Source: Alloyangia pacifica
GTDB lineage: Bacteria; Pseudomonadota; Alphaproteobacteria; Rhodobacterales; Rhodobacteraceae
Direction of reading: 5' to 3'
DNA: 64,000 nucleotides
Assembly: GCF_020524285.1 (NCBI RefSeq)
Contig: NZ_JAIVKX010000009.1
Coordinates: forward strand, 1 to 64,000
This document shows positions 38,054-46,310 of this stretch, one piece after another. Under the pieces are notes generated by a model, which had not been told where the DNA came from, searched no databases, and saw only the letters and a program-made list of their open reading frames with translations. Numbering within the stretch: position 1 is the stretch's first letter; each line of letters begins with the position of its first letter. The translations under genes and the position numbers were made by a program.

Positions 38054-39328
38054 ATGGTCTACATCATCCTGATCGGCGGCCTGCTGGCCGGTGCCCCCAT
38101 CGCGGTGGCGATCCTCGCGGCGCTGCTGTTCTTCATGGGCACGGGCGAGGCGCCCTACACGCTGCGCATCGTGCCGACCGAGATCTTCAAGGGTCTCAAC
38201 TCCTTCCCGCTGCTGGCCATCCCGCTCTTCGTGCTCGCCGGCGAGCTGATGAACGAAAGCGGCATCACCGGCCGCATCATCGCCTTCGCCAACGTGCTGG
38301 TGGGCCGCATGCGTGCCGGCCTCGCGCTGGTCAACATCTGGGCCTCGGTGATCTTCGCGGGCCTCTCGGGCTCGGCCGTGGCCGACACTTCGGCGATCGG
38401 CCGTGTATTCATCCCCGAGATGGAAAAGCACGGCTATGACCGCGCCTTCGCCGCGGCGCTGACCGCGGCCTCCTCGGTGATCGGCCCGATCATTCCGCCG
38501 TCGATCCCGGTGATCATCTACGCGCTGATCGTCTCCGGCGTGTCGGTGCCGGCGCTCTTCCTCGCGGGCGTGATCCCCGGCATCCTGCTGGCGGTGTTCC
38601 TGTCGGCCTACGTGATGATGACGGTGAAGGTCGACAAGGGCCACGAGGCCGATGCGATCGGCGGCCCGTCCAACGGCCAGGCGCTGCTGCAGGGCATCCT
38701 GCCGCTGCTGATGCCGGTGCTGGTGGTCGGCTCGATCCTGCTCGGCATCGTGACCCCCACCGAGGCCGCCAGCTTCGCCGTGGGCTACGCGCTGATCCTC
38801 GGCCTCTTCGTCTACCGCAACATCCGCCTCTCGGCCCTGCCGCGGATCTTCTCGGGCGCGATGCGCGACAGCGCGGTGATCCTGATCATCATCGCGGCGG
38901 TCTCGGCGGCGAACTGGCTGCTGACCTACAACCGCGTGCCCAACATGCTGACCGACTGGGTGCTCGCCAACGTCGACAGCCAGACCACCTTCCTGCTGGC
39001 GGTGATCGTGCTGTTCCTCTTTGTCGGCCTGTTCCTCGAAGGCATCGCGGCGATGCTGGTACTGGTGCCGATCCTGCACCCGATCGCCGTGTCGATGGGC
39101 GTCGATCCCACGCACTTCGGCATCCTCGTGATCTTCAACCTGATGATCGGCCTGATCACCCCGCCGCTGGGCCTGTGTCTCTTCGTCGCCGAAGGTGTGG
39201 CCAACGTCGGCATGGCCAAGCTCATCCGCGCGATCATGCCCTTCTTCTTCGTCGAGGTGCTGGTCCTGTTCATCCTGACCTTCGTGCCGCAGACCGTCAT
39301 CTGGCTGCCGCGCGTGCTCGGCTACTGA
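38054..39328 (+). CDS. TRAP transporter large permease (DctM)
   Basis: A 424-residue, 12-helix inner-membrane carrier. PLFVLAGELMNESGIT, GLSGSAVADTSAIGRVFIPE, GPIIPPSIPVIIYAL and ITPPLGLCLFVAEG are the conserved DctM motifs. It drives sodium-coupled uptake with DctP and DctQ of the same operon. Confidence 0.93.
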   Translation: MVYIILIGGLLAGAPIAVAILAALLFFMGTGEAPYTLRIVPTEIFKGLNSFPLLAIPLFVLAGELMNESGITGRIIAFANVLVGRMRAGLALVNIWASVIFAGLSGSAVADTSAIGRVFIPEMEKHGYDRAFAAALTAASSVIGPIIPPSIPVIIYALIVSGVSVPALFLAGVIPGILLAVFLSAYVMMTVKVDKGHEADAIGGPSNGQALLQGILPLLMPVLVVGSILLGIVTPTEAASFAVGYALILGLFVYRNIRLSALPRIFSGAMRDSAVILIIIAAVSAANWLLTYNRVPNMLTDWVLANVDSQTTFLLAVIVLFLFVGLFLEGIAAMLVLVPILHPIAVSMGVDPTHFGILVIFNLMIGLITPPLGLCLFVAEGVANVGMAKLIRAIMPFFFVEVLVLFILTFVPQTVIWLPRVLGY

Positions 39329-39341
39329 GGAGGCAAACCCC

Positions 39342-41231
39342 ATGAAAACCGCGATCGCCACCGTCTCGATCTCGGGCACCCTGCCCGAGAAGCTCGAGGC
39401 CATCGCCGCCGCAGGCTTCGACGGCGTGGAAATCTTCGAGCAGGATTTCATTGCCCATGATGGTGGCGCGCGGGACGTGGGGCGGATGATCCGCGACCAC
39501 GGGCTGGAGATCCCGCTGTTCCAGCCCTTCCGCGACTTCGAATGCCTGCCCGAGCCGCTGCGCTCCAAGGCCTTCGACCGCGCCAAGCGCAAGTTCGACG
39601 TGATGCAGGAGCTGGGCACCGACCTGATCCTGATCTGCTCGTCGGTGCACCCGCGCTCGCTCGGCGGCATCAAGCGGGCCGCGGGCGACCTCGCCGAGCT
39701 TGGCGAGATCGCCAAGGAGCGCGGCATCCGCCTCGGCTACGAGGCGCTGGCCTGGGGCAGGCACATCAACGACCACCGCGACGCCTGGGAAATCGTGCGC
39801 CAGGCCGACCACCCCAATGTCGGGATCATCCTCGACAGCTTCCACACGCTGGGCCGCAAGGTCGACCCGGAGTCGATCCGCTCGATCCCCGGTGAGAAGA
39901 TCTTCTTCGTGCAGCTCGCCGACGCCCCGGCGATCGACATGGACCTGCTCTACTGGTCGCGCCACTTCCGCAACATGCCCGGCGAGGGTGACCTCGAGGT
40001 GCAGCGCTTCATGCAGGCGGTCATGGCGGCGGGTTACACCGGGCCGATCAGCCTCGAGATCTTCAACGACCAGTTCCGCGGCAGCAACGCCCGCGCCACG
40101 GCGCAGGACGGGTACCGCTCGCTCATCGCGCTGATGGACGACGTGCGCCGCGCCGAACCCGAGACCAAGATCGACCTGCCCACGATCCCGCCGCGTGTAC
40201 GCGCCGAGGACGTGAGCTTCGTCGAGTTCGCCGCCCGCGACGCCGAGGTCGACACTCTGACCGCCATGCTGCGCACGCTCGGCTTCCGCAACGCCGCGAA
40301 GCACCGCAACAAGGCGATCACCCTCTGGCAGCAGGGCGACGTGCGCATCGTGGTGAACTCCGAGACCGAGGGCCATGCCGCTCACGTCTGGAACACCCGC
40401 GGCCTGTCGGTCTGCGACATCGGCCTGCAGGTCTCCTCGGCACATGACACCGTGGCCCGCGCCAACGCGCTCGGCTCGCCGACCTTCTCGCAGCCGACCG
40501 GGCCGGGCGAGCTGGCGATCCCGGCGATCCGCGGCCTCGGCGGTTCGGTGCTGCACTTCATCGACGGCAGCAGCGGCCTCGGCGAGGTCTGGGACGTCGA
40601 ATTCGAGGCGCTTCCGAACGGCAAGGACGAGGGTGCGGGCATCACCCATGTCGACCACCTCGCGCAGACCATGTCCTACGAAGACATGCTGAGCTGGACG
40701 CTGTTCTACAGCTCGCTCTTCGACATGCGCAAATCGCCCATGGTCGACGTGATCGACCCGGACGGGCTGGTGCGCAGCCAGGTGGTCGAGAGTGCCGAGG
40801 GCCACCTGAAGATCACCCTCAATGGCGCCGAGACCCACCGCACACTGGCGGGCCGCTTCCTCGCCTCGACCTTCGGCGCCTCGGTGCAGCACATCGCGCT
40901 CTCGACCGAGGACATCTTTGCCACCGTCTCGCGGATGCAGGATCTGGGCTTCCAGCCGCTGCCGATCCCGGGCAACTACTATGATGATCTCGCCGCGCGC
41001 TTCGACATGCCCGAGGGTCTGCTCGACAAGCTGCGGGCCGGGAACATCCTGTACGACCGCGAGGGCGATGCAGAGTTCTTCCAGGTCTACAGCCGTGCCT
41101 TCGCAGGGGGGATGTTCTTCGAAATCATCCAGCGCGGTCCGGGCTACAAGGGCTTCGGCGGGCCGAACGCGCCCTTCCGCATCGCGGCGCAGAAACGTCT
41201 CGGGCCGCCCAAGGGCATTCCGCAGGCCTGA
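39342..41231 (+). CDS. quiC: 3-dehydroshikimate dehydratase fused to an HPPD-like domain
   Basis: A 629-residue two-domain enzyme. The N-terminal part (about 1-270) is a xylose-isomerase-like barrel (AAGFDGVEIFEQDF, LGYEALAWGRHINDHRDAW, LDSFHTLGRK, GPISLEIFND) that dehydrates 3-dehydroshikimate to protocatechuate. The C-terminal part (about 285-620) is a vicinal-oxygen-chelate domain like 4-hydroxyphenylpyruvate dioxygenase (VDHLAQTM, QHIALSTEDIF, GGMFFEIIQR). This matches QuiC/QsuB-type bacterial dehydratases, where the second domain has no settled role. Last gene of the quinate/shikimate operon; terminator at 41255. Confidence 0.9.
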   Translation: MKTAIATVSISGTLPEKLEAIAAAGFDGVEIFEQDFIAHDGGARDVGRMIRDHGLEIPLFQPFRDFECLPEPLRSKAFDRAKRKFDVMQELGTDLILICSSVHPRSLGGIKRAAGDLAELGEIAKERGIRLGYEALAWGRHINDHRDAWEIVRQADHPNVGIILDSFHTLGRKVDPESIRSIPGEKIFFVQLADAPAIDMDLLYWSRHFRNMPGEGDLEVQRFMQAVMAAGYTGPISLEIFNDQFRGSNARATAQDGYRSLIALMDDVRRAEPETKIDLPTIPPRVRAEDVSFVEFAARDAEVDTLTAMLRTLGFRNAAKHRNKAITLWQQGDVRIVVNSETEGHAAHVWNTRGLSVCDIGLQVSSAHDTVARANALGSPTFSQPTGPGELAIPAIRGLGGSVLHFIDGSSGLGEVWDVEFEALPNGKDEGAGITHVDHLAQTMSYEDMLSWTLFYSSLFDMRKSPMVDVIDPDGLVRSQVVESAEGHLKITLNGAETHRTLAGRFLASTFGASVQHIALSTEDIFATVSRMQDLGFQPLPIPGNYYDDLAARFDMPEGLLDKLRAGNILYDREGDAEFFQVYSRAFAGGMFFEIIQRGPGYKGFGGPNAPFRIAAQKRLGPPKGIPQA

Positions 41232-41254
41232 GCCTGACGGTCACGCGCAAATGG

Positions 41255-41287
41255 AAACCGCCGGTCCAGCGATGGGCCGGCGGTTTT
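41255..41287. terminator. Bidirectional terminator between quiC and the nucleoside hydrolase gene
   Basis: AAACCGCCGG...CC pairs with GG...CCGGCGGTTT (13 bp, one G-T) with T-rich ends on both strands; it lies between convergent genes. Confidence 0.75.
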
Positions 41288-41312
41288 GCATTCTCCAAGC
41301 CGTCCTGCGGGA

Positions 41313-42215
41313 TCAGCCCCCAAAGCTCTCGATGAAGCGCCGCTTGATGTCGGCACCGTCGCAATTCAGCGCCACGCCGATCTCGGGGCGGCCCGTGGCG
41401 CGGCGGGTGCGGCCGATTTCCTGCCCCTCCAGAACCACGTCCACCGGCGTGTGCTCCAACCCCACCAGTTCGGGCATGATGCAGGCCATGACCGCCAGCG
41501 GATCGTGCAGCCCGCAGCCCTCGGCCCCGACGGTGCGGTAGAACTCGAGGTAGAAGTGGCTCATCTCGCGCAGGAAGGCTCCATGTTCGGGGTCGCGGCG
41601 CTCAAGCTCCTCGAAGTCGGCGGCGGTGAGCAGCACCTCCATCGTCACGTCGAGCCCGATCATCCGGATCCTCGCGCCGCTCTGCAGCACGATGTCCAGC
41701 GCGTGCGGGTCGTGGTAGGTGTTGGCCTCGGCATAGGGGGTGATGTTGCCGCGCGCGTCCAGCGCCCCGCCCATGAAGACGATCTCGCGCAGGTTGCCGG
41801 CAAATTCAGGATCGAGCGCCATAGCATCGGCGACATTGGTGATTGGGCCGATCGGGCAGAGCACCAGCTCGCCCTTGTGCTCGCGGGCCATCCGCACGAG
41901 GAACTCGGCGGCGCTCTCATCGATCTTCGCACCCTTCGGGCTCACTTCCGGCAGGTCGCCGAAGCCCTCGGGCCCGTGGACGTGATGGCTCGGGGTAAAG
42001 GGCGGCAGATGCATCGGCTTAGCCGCGCCCTCGGCCACGGGAACGTCGAGCCCGGCCCGTTCGACGAGGTAGAGCGCGTTGCGCGTCGCCTGCTGCACGG
42101 TGACATTGCCGAAGACGGTGCTCAGCCCGAGCAGGTCGATCTGCGGGTGCGCCGCGGCGTAGAGAATGGCCAGCGCGTCGTCGATCCCGGGATCCGTGTC
42201 GATGATGAGTTTCAT
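41313..42215 (-). CDS. Inosine/uridine-preferring nucleoside hydrolase
   Basis: A 300-residue hydrolase with the calcium-binding aspartate cluster DTDPGIDDA (6-14) that defines the family, the MGGALDARGN loop (about 148-157) and the closing His/Asp pair in GLHDPLAVM (about 238-246). It cleaves the N-glycosidic bond of ribonucleosides, giving base and ribose, in the cytoplasm. ATG 42215. Monocistronic and divergent from the large three-domain gene; a salvage partner for the RutA-like enzyme is possible but not shown. Confidence 0.88.
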   Translation of the reverse strand: MKLIIDTDPGIDDALAILYAAAHPQIDLLGLSTVFGNVTVQQATRNALYLVERAGLDVPVAEGAAKPMHLPPFTPSHHVHGPEGFGDLPEVSPKGAKIDESAAEFLVRMAREHKGELVLCPIGPITNVADAMALDPEFAGNLREIVFMGGALDARGNITPYAEANTYHDPHALDIVLQSGARIRMIGLDVTMEVLLTAADFEELERRDPEHGAFLREMSHFYLEFYRTVGAEGCGLHDPLAVMACIMPELVGLEHTPVDVVLEGQEIGRTRRATGRPEIGVALNCDGADIKRRFIESFGG

Positions 42216-42418
42216 GTCCGTCTCCGTCTCGGAAGGCCGGAATGTCCGGCGCAGGTCTGGTTTGCTCTATCCCTATGCGGTGCATTTGGAAACTGGAAGC
42301 CCCGGCCTGCCGCATCTCAGGGCCCGGCCGGCCTCCTGCCCACACGCAAGACGGGAATACCGGACTGTAAAGAATTCCCTAGATGTATCATGCCTGTAGC
42401 CGAGACCGGCCCGCAGAG

Positions 42419-42447
42419 GTGACCGGAAAGCAAAGATCCGCTATAAT
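42419..42447 (+). promoter_or_regulatory. Strong promoter of the three-domain hydrolase gene
   Basis: GTGACC, a 17-base spacer and a perfect TATAAT (42442-42447). The start would be near 42454, leaving a 39-base leader before the ATG at 42493. This is the best -10 box in the window. Confidence 0.6.
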
Positions 42448-42492
42448 CCTTGGCATTTCACGAGGATTTTCTTCCAGTCGGGAGCCCGGCAC

Positions 42493-45400
42493 ATGGAAAC
42501 GATTACTTACGAAGAATTTCTCGAGCGCTGGAACAATCTCGATCTGCCCGACGCCGCGCTGCGCGCCTATGTGCTGCTGGAACCCGGCGACAGCGCCTTC
42601 TCCGTCGAGGTCCGCCCGAACCCGGAAACGGTCACCGGCATCCCGCGGCTGGAGTCGGCGATGGGCTTTCTCAACAACCGCAGCCGCCGCAAGCGGCAAC
42701 GTGACTTCGAGTCCGCCCTGCGGCGCGGCGATCCGCGCCCGGTGCTGGTCAGCGAGGGCGACAGCTGGTTCCAGTTCCCGTTGCTGGTCGAGGACGTCAT
42801 CGACCATCTCGGCAAGGAGTACCTGATCTGGAGCCTCGGCGCCGCGGGGGACACCGTCGAGAATATGATCGACAGCGACAGCGCGGAGTACATGGCCGGG
42901 CTCGACGCGCAGGCGGGCCGGGTGCAGGCCTTCCTGCTTTCCGCAGCGGGCAACGATGTGATCGGCGCCAAGGACGGCACCCCGGTGCTGCTGTCGCTGC
43001 TGCACAACGGCACGCGGTCCTCCCTGCCCGAGAAGCTGATCAACAAGGCCGAGCTGGGCCGGGTCACCGAGAAACTGAAAGCGAGCTACCGCAAGGTGAT
43101 AGCCACCGTGCGCGCCGACCCGCGTTTTGCCGCGCTGCCGATTGTGATCCACGGCTACGACTACCCGTTCGCCTTCCCCTTCGGCAATGACACGCGCCGC
43201 CCGATCTGGGTCTTCAACAACCAGGACAAGTGGCTGGGCAGCGCCTTTGAGGCGAAGGGCATCGCAGATCCCGAGCTGCGCCGTGACATCCTGCATATCC
43301 TGATCGACGCTCTTTACGACTGTCTCGGCGAAGTCGCGGCCGAGGACAGCCACGTGCACCTCGTCAATGTGCGCGGCACGCTGGCCAAGCGCACCGACTG
43401 GGTCGACGAGATCCACGGCACCGACGAAGGCTTTGCCCGCGTCGCCAAGAAATTCGACACCCTGTTGAAGCACGTCCTGCCACCGCCGTCGCCAGGGGTC
43501 GAGGCGGCGGTCATGGCGCAGTCCCCTGCATCGACGGCGACCGAGCTCGCGCCGGCCAAGTTCACGCCCGATCCCGCCCGCACGCGGTTCAAGCAGGTCG
43601 CTCCGGTGCCCGAACGGGCGACTGGCATTCCCGATCCCGAGCGCTTCGGTCTCGGCTTCACCGACAGGACGCGCTTCGAGGCCATCGTCGAGGACGACGA
43701 GAGCGTGCCCTTCTGCTTTCTCTCGAAGGGCCATGAGGTCGGACAGGCGGTGGCCCGGATCAGCACACACGGCACGACCTGGGACGGCAAGTCCGGCAGC
43801 TGGCACGGCACCGGCTTCCTGGTGGCGCCGAACATCCTGCTGACCAATGCCCACGTCCTCAACGACACCGCGACTGCCAGCGCTGCGACGGTCGAATTCG
43901 GCTACGAGGAATGCCCCGGCGGCGAGGTGAAGGCGGTCTCGAGCTACAAGCTCGACCCCAATCGGCTCTTCGTCAGCAGCCCGCCGCTCGACCTCGACTA
44001 CACCTTCGTCTGGATCGAGGGCGATGCCGGGGCCCGCTTCGGCCATATCCAGCTCTGGCGCGGCTCGTTCATCGCGGTCGACCGGCACCCGGCGCATGTG
44101 ATCCACCATCCCGAGGGCAAGCCCAAGCGCGCCTCGCTGCGCCGCAATGACATCGTCACCTCGCTGGGGATGCCCGAGGTGCTGGTGCACTATACCTCGG
44201 ACACGATGTACGGCAGTTCCGGCGCCCCGGTGATGCGCGACGACTGGCGGCTCTTTGCGCTGCACCATGCCTTCGAGAAGGTCGACGACGAGATGCGCCG
44301 GAAGCTCGACCGCGGCAAGGACAGCCCGCCGATCTCCTTCGTCAACGAGGGCATCAAGATCTCGGCCATCGCCATCGACCTCGACATGCGCGCCCGCAAC
44401 GGGCCGAACCAGCAATCTGCCGCGGAGGTGCTGCGCCACATGGGCGGTAGCGACTCACGGACCGGCTTCTTCGGCACGCTCGGCCGCGAGGCCAAGGGGG
44501 AAAGCGCCTTCGAGCGGGTGGTCGACACCTACCGTGGCGGCGAGCAGGACATCGACGTCGCGTTCTGGAACATCGAGTGGTTCAATCGTGACTTCGCGAA
44601 CAAGAAAAAAGACGTGGCGCGGGTCATTGCCGACCTCAACCTAGACATCTGGGCGCTGGAGGAGACCTCGCCCGAGGCCACCGAGGCGCTGGTGGCGGAA
44701 CTCAAGCGCAGCTTCCAGATGGAATTCGAGTTCGCCGCCTCCGAGCCGGGTGCGCCGGGCGGGCGGCAGACCACGGCGGTGATCTGGAACAAGATGACGG
44801 TGACCGGCGAACGGCTCGACTGGCCTGCCGAGGCCGACCGTCTGCTCAGACTCGACAGCCGCGATCCTGAAGCGCAGCCCTTCGAGGCGGTGGAGGGGAA
44901 GATTTTCAACCGATACCCCGGCCTGTTCCGTTTCACCTCGACCGAGACGCAATCGGGCAAGACATTCGACTTCCTGCTGGTGCCGCTGCACCTCAAGGCG
45001 CTCGCAGAGGGGGCCAAACGGCGCCGGATGGCGGCCAATATCCTCGCCGAGGTGATCGGCAAGGCGATGGACGCGCATGGGGAAGCGGATGTGCTGATCG
45101 GCGGCGACACCAACGCCGAACTCGGCAGCGGCCAATTTCAGGGGCTGCTCGACGCCCGCTTCACGGCGCTCAGCGCGGCGGACGAGCGGGACGGTGCCTT
45201 TACTTACCTCAAGCGCCCGTACCAGTCGCTGATCGACTCGATCTTCGCCTCGCCGGGCATGACCCAGAGCCTCGACAGCCAGGATTTCATCATTATCGCC
45301 GCCGACCGCACCTACCCCAACTTCGTGACGCAGGTCTCGGATCACCGCCCGGTCATGGTACGGCTCAGCCTTGGCGAGGCGCCTTCGCTTCCCCGGCCCC

Positions 45401-45543
45401 GCGAGCCGGACAGGCGGGTGCCGCGCAAGCAGCCCGAGACACCCGATGAGGCTTTGCTGCGCGACTTCGCGGATCGGTTCCGGGCGGATCCGGATGGCAC
45501 GTTGCGCAAACTGGCGGATATCTGGGACAGCGGCGAGACCTGA
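42493..45543 (+). CDS. SGNH hydrolase - serine protease - EEP nuclease/phosphatase fusion
   Basis: A 1016-residue protein without signal peptide or membrane segment. Residues about 80-330 form an SGNH/GDSL hydrolase: Ser91 in SEGDSWF, Gly in SLGAAGD (112-118), Asn154 in AAGNDV, Asp305 and His308 in VDEIHGT. Residues about 405-635 form a trypsin/V8-like protease: His454 in LTNAHVL, Asp502 in LDLDYTF, Ser576 in YGSSGAPV. Residues about 685-960 form an endonuclease/exonuclease/phosphatase domain: Asn693 (FWNIEW), Glu723/724 (ALEETSP), His833 (PLHLKA), Asp872-Asn874 (GGDTNAE), Asp950-His951 (VSDHRPV). All three catalytic sets look intact. ATG 42493 follows GGGAG. It is a lone gene with a strong promoter. 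A stress or anti-invader effector, with the protease as activator, is conjecture. Confidence 0.85.
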   Translation: METITYEEFLERWNNLDLPDAALRAYVLLEPGDSAFSVEVRPNPETVTGIPRLESAMGFLNNRSRRKRQRDFESALRRGDPRPVLVSEGDSWFQFPLLVEDVIDHLGKEYLIWSLGAAGDTVENMIDSDSAEYMAGLDAQAGRVQAFLLSAAGNDVIGAKDGTPVLLSLLHNGTRSSLPEKLINKAELGRVTEKLKASYRKVIATVRADPRFAALPIVIHGYDYPFAFPFGNDTRRPIWVFNNQDKWLGSAFEAKGIADPELRRDILHILIDALYDCLGEVAAEDSHVHLVNVRGTLAKRTDWVDEIHGTDEGFARVAKKFDTLLKHVLPPPSPGVEAAVMAQSPASTATELAPAKFTPDPARTRFKQVAPVPERATGIPDPERFGLGFTDRTRFEAIVEDDESVPFCFLSKGHEVGQAVARISTHGTTWDGKSGSWHGTGFLVAPNILLTNAHVLNDTATASAATVEFGYEECPGGEVKAVSSYKLDPNRLFVSSPPLDLDYTFVWIEGDAGARFGHIQLWRGSFIAVDRHPAHVIHHPEGKPKRASLRRNDIVTSLGMPEVLVHYTSDTMYGSSGAPVMRDDWRLFALHHAFEKVDDEMRRKLDRGKDSPPISFVNEGIKISAIAIDLDMRARNGPNQQSAAEVLRHMGGSDSRTGFFGTLGREAKGESAFERVVDTYRGGEQDIDVAFWNIEWFNRDFANKKKDVARVIADLNLDIWALEETSPEATEALVAELKRSFQMEFEFAASEPGAPGGRQTTAVIWNKMTVTGERLDWPAEADRLLRLDSRDPEAQPFEAVEGKIFNRYPGLFRFTSTETQSGKTFDFLLVPLHLKALAEGAKRRRMAANILAEVIGKAMDAHGEADVLIGGDTNAELGSGQFQGLLDARFTALSAADERDGAFTYLKRPYQSLIDSIFASPGMTQSLDSQDFIIIAADRTYPNFVTQVSDHRPVMVRLSLGEAPSLPRPREPDRRVPRKQPETPDEALLRDFADRFRADPDGTLRKLADIWDSGET

Positions 45544-45610
45544 AGCACGCACGCAAAGCGCAGATGCTCTGATCGCTGTCATTCGGATTTTTTCGGAGGG
45601 GGCGGGAGGT

Positions 45611-45712
45611 GCGGCAGTCCCAGGGAGGAGGAGAGGGACTGCCGCCAATTTCCGGAACTCAGGGAGGAGGAGAGAGTTCCAGGAAAACCCGATGACGCAT
45701 CGCTGCGTCGTG
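45611..45712 (-). ncRNA. Cuckoo/CcsR-type small RNA, locus 2
   Basis: On the minus strand two hairpins present the identical 13-base loop TCTCCTCCTCCCT: the first on a 7-bp stem (45654-45680, GGAACTC/GAGTTCC) and the second on a perfect 11-bp stem (45611-45645, GCGGCAGTCCC/GGGACTGCCGC). A small leader hairpin (GACGCA...TGCGTC, 45694-45709) precedes them. The promoter is at 45718-45746. The layout is that of the cuckoo family (CcsR in Rhodobacter). Downstream the sequence continues ACCTCCCGCCCCCTCC without a clear T-run terminator. Confidence 0.75.
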
Positions 45713-45717
45713 AGAAG

Positions 45718-45746
45718 AAATTAACCCGCGCGAACACGCGGAACAA
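45718..45746 (-). promoter_or_regulatory. Promoter of small RNA locus 2
   Basis: Minus-strand TTGTTC, 17-base spacer, TAATTT; start expected near 45711, just before the leader hairpin of the RNA. Confidence 0.55.
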
Positions 45747-45962
45747 CGGACAGGTTTGCAGACCCGGTCTGACCTCAGCGCATGGCAAGAGCGCGAGGCG
45801 CGACATGACCCAACTGCAAGGCACAACGCGATTTTCCGGCCGTCGGCACCCACGCCGAATGCCGCCAGCACGATACGCGGAGGAATTGCTCACGAAATGA
45901 GCAATTGCCCCGGCGGCAGCTGCGACAAATGCGACGAAACTGCAATTTTGCGGGGATCCGTG
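45747..45962. other. Space between the two divergent small RNA promoters
   Basis: Holds a short inverted repeat (GCAATTGCTC...GAGCAATTGC region, GAATTGCTCAC / GTGAGCAATTC-like, around 45882-45908) that could be an operator shared by both RNAs. Open frames here have no recognisable product; a cysteine-rich frame from 45896 runs on through RNA locus 3 and is probably not translated. Confidence 0.35.
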
Positions 45963-45991
45963 TTGCGTTGCCCGCCTGCATGTCATGTAAG
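45963..45991 (+). promoter_or_regulatory. Candidate promoter of small RNA locus 3
   Basis: TTGCGT at 45963-45968 with ATGTAA or TGTAAG 16-17 bases later. The -10 is a weak match; an alternative sigma factor such as RpoH is possible because the related Rhodobacter RNAs are stress-induced. Confidence 0.35.
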
Positions 45992-45997
45992 AAAAGG

Positions 45998-46132
45998 TAT
46001 CCGGCCGCCCCAAAACCTCCCAAGGGGCGACCGGATCGCTGAAGATGGCTACTCCTCCCAAAGCGCCATCTTCCTGGTCGGCCTGCTGGACTTCGCATCC
46101 GGTGGGCCGACCCAAATTCCGCGTGGCCCACC
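45998..46132 (+). ncRNA. Cuckoo/CcsR-type small RNA, locus 3
   Basis: Plus-strand RNA with three stem-loops. Hairpin 1 (46000-46035) has 11 of 12 pairs and the loop AAAACCTCCCAA. Hairpin 2 (46041-46073) has a perfect 9-bp stem GAAGATGGC/GCCATCTTC and a loop with CTCCTCCC. Hairpin 3 (46101-46132, GGTGGGCC/GGCCCACC) may end the RNA though no T-run follows. Stems differ from locus 2 while the loop motif is kept, which is what selection on the loop would produce. It is divergent from locus 2 with about 250 bases between promoters. Confidence 0.65.
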
Positions 46133-46249
46133 ACACATGAAGATTCTGTTACTGTCCAGCGGATTTTTTCGCGGCAGGTCTTGAACCTTGCGCTCCGGCT
46201 CCCAATCCGCTGCCACCCCTGATGCGAAAAGCAAAAGGTTCTGAGGGGT

Positions 46250-46277
46250 TTGAAAGCGCGCGGCCGAGGCCTATACC
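46250..46277 (+). promoter_or_regulatory. Promoter of the cinA-like gene
   Basis: TTGAAA, 16-base spacer and TATACC, 34 bases before the start codon. Confidence 0.5.
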
Positions 46278-46310
46278 AAAGGCGAAAGTCGACGCAAGGA
46301 GAGCAGGACT

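Noticed and set aside
36431-39727. A 1098-codon minus-strand frame, rich in His/Arg/Asp, opposite the TRAP genes
   Set aside because: Antisense shadow of dctP, dctQ and dctM; its composition is that of reverse-complemented membrane-protein codons.
45896-46184. Cysteine-rich plus-strand frame beginning MSNCPGGSCDKCDE
   Set aside because: Interesting start, but no good ribosome-binding site, and most of the frame coincides with the three stem-loops of RNA locus 3 rather than with codon-like composition.
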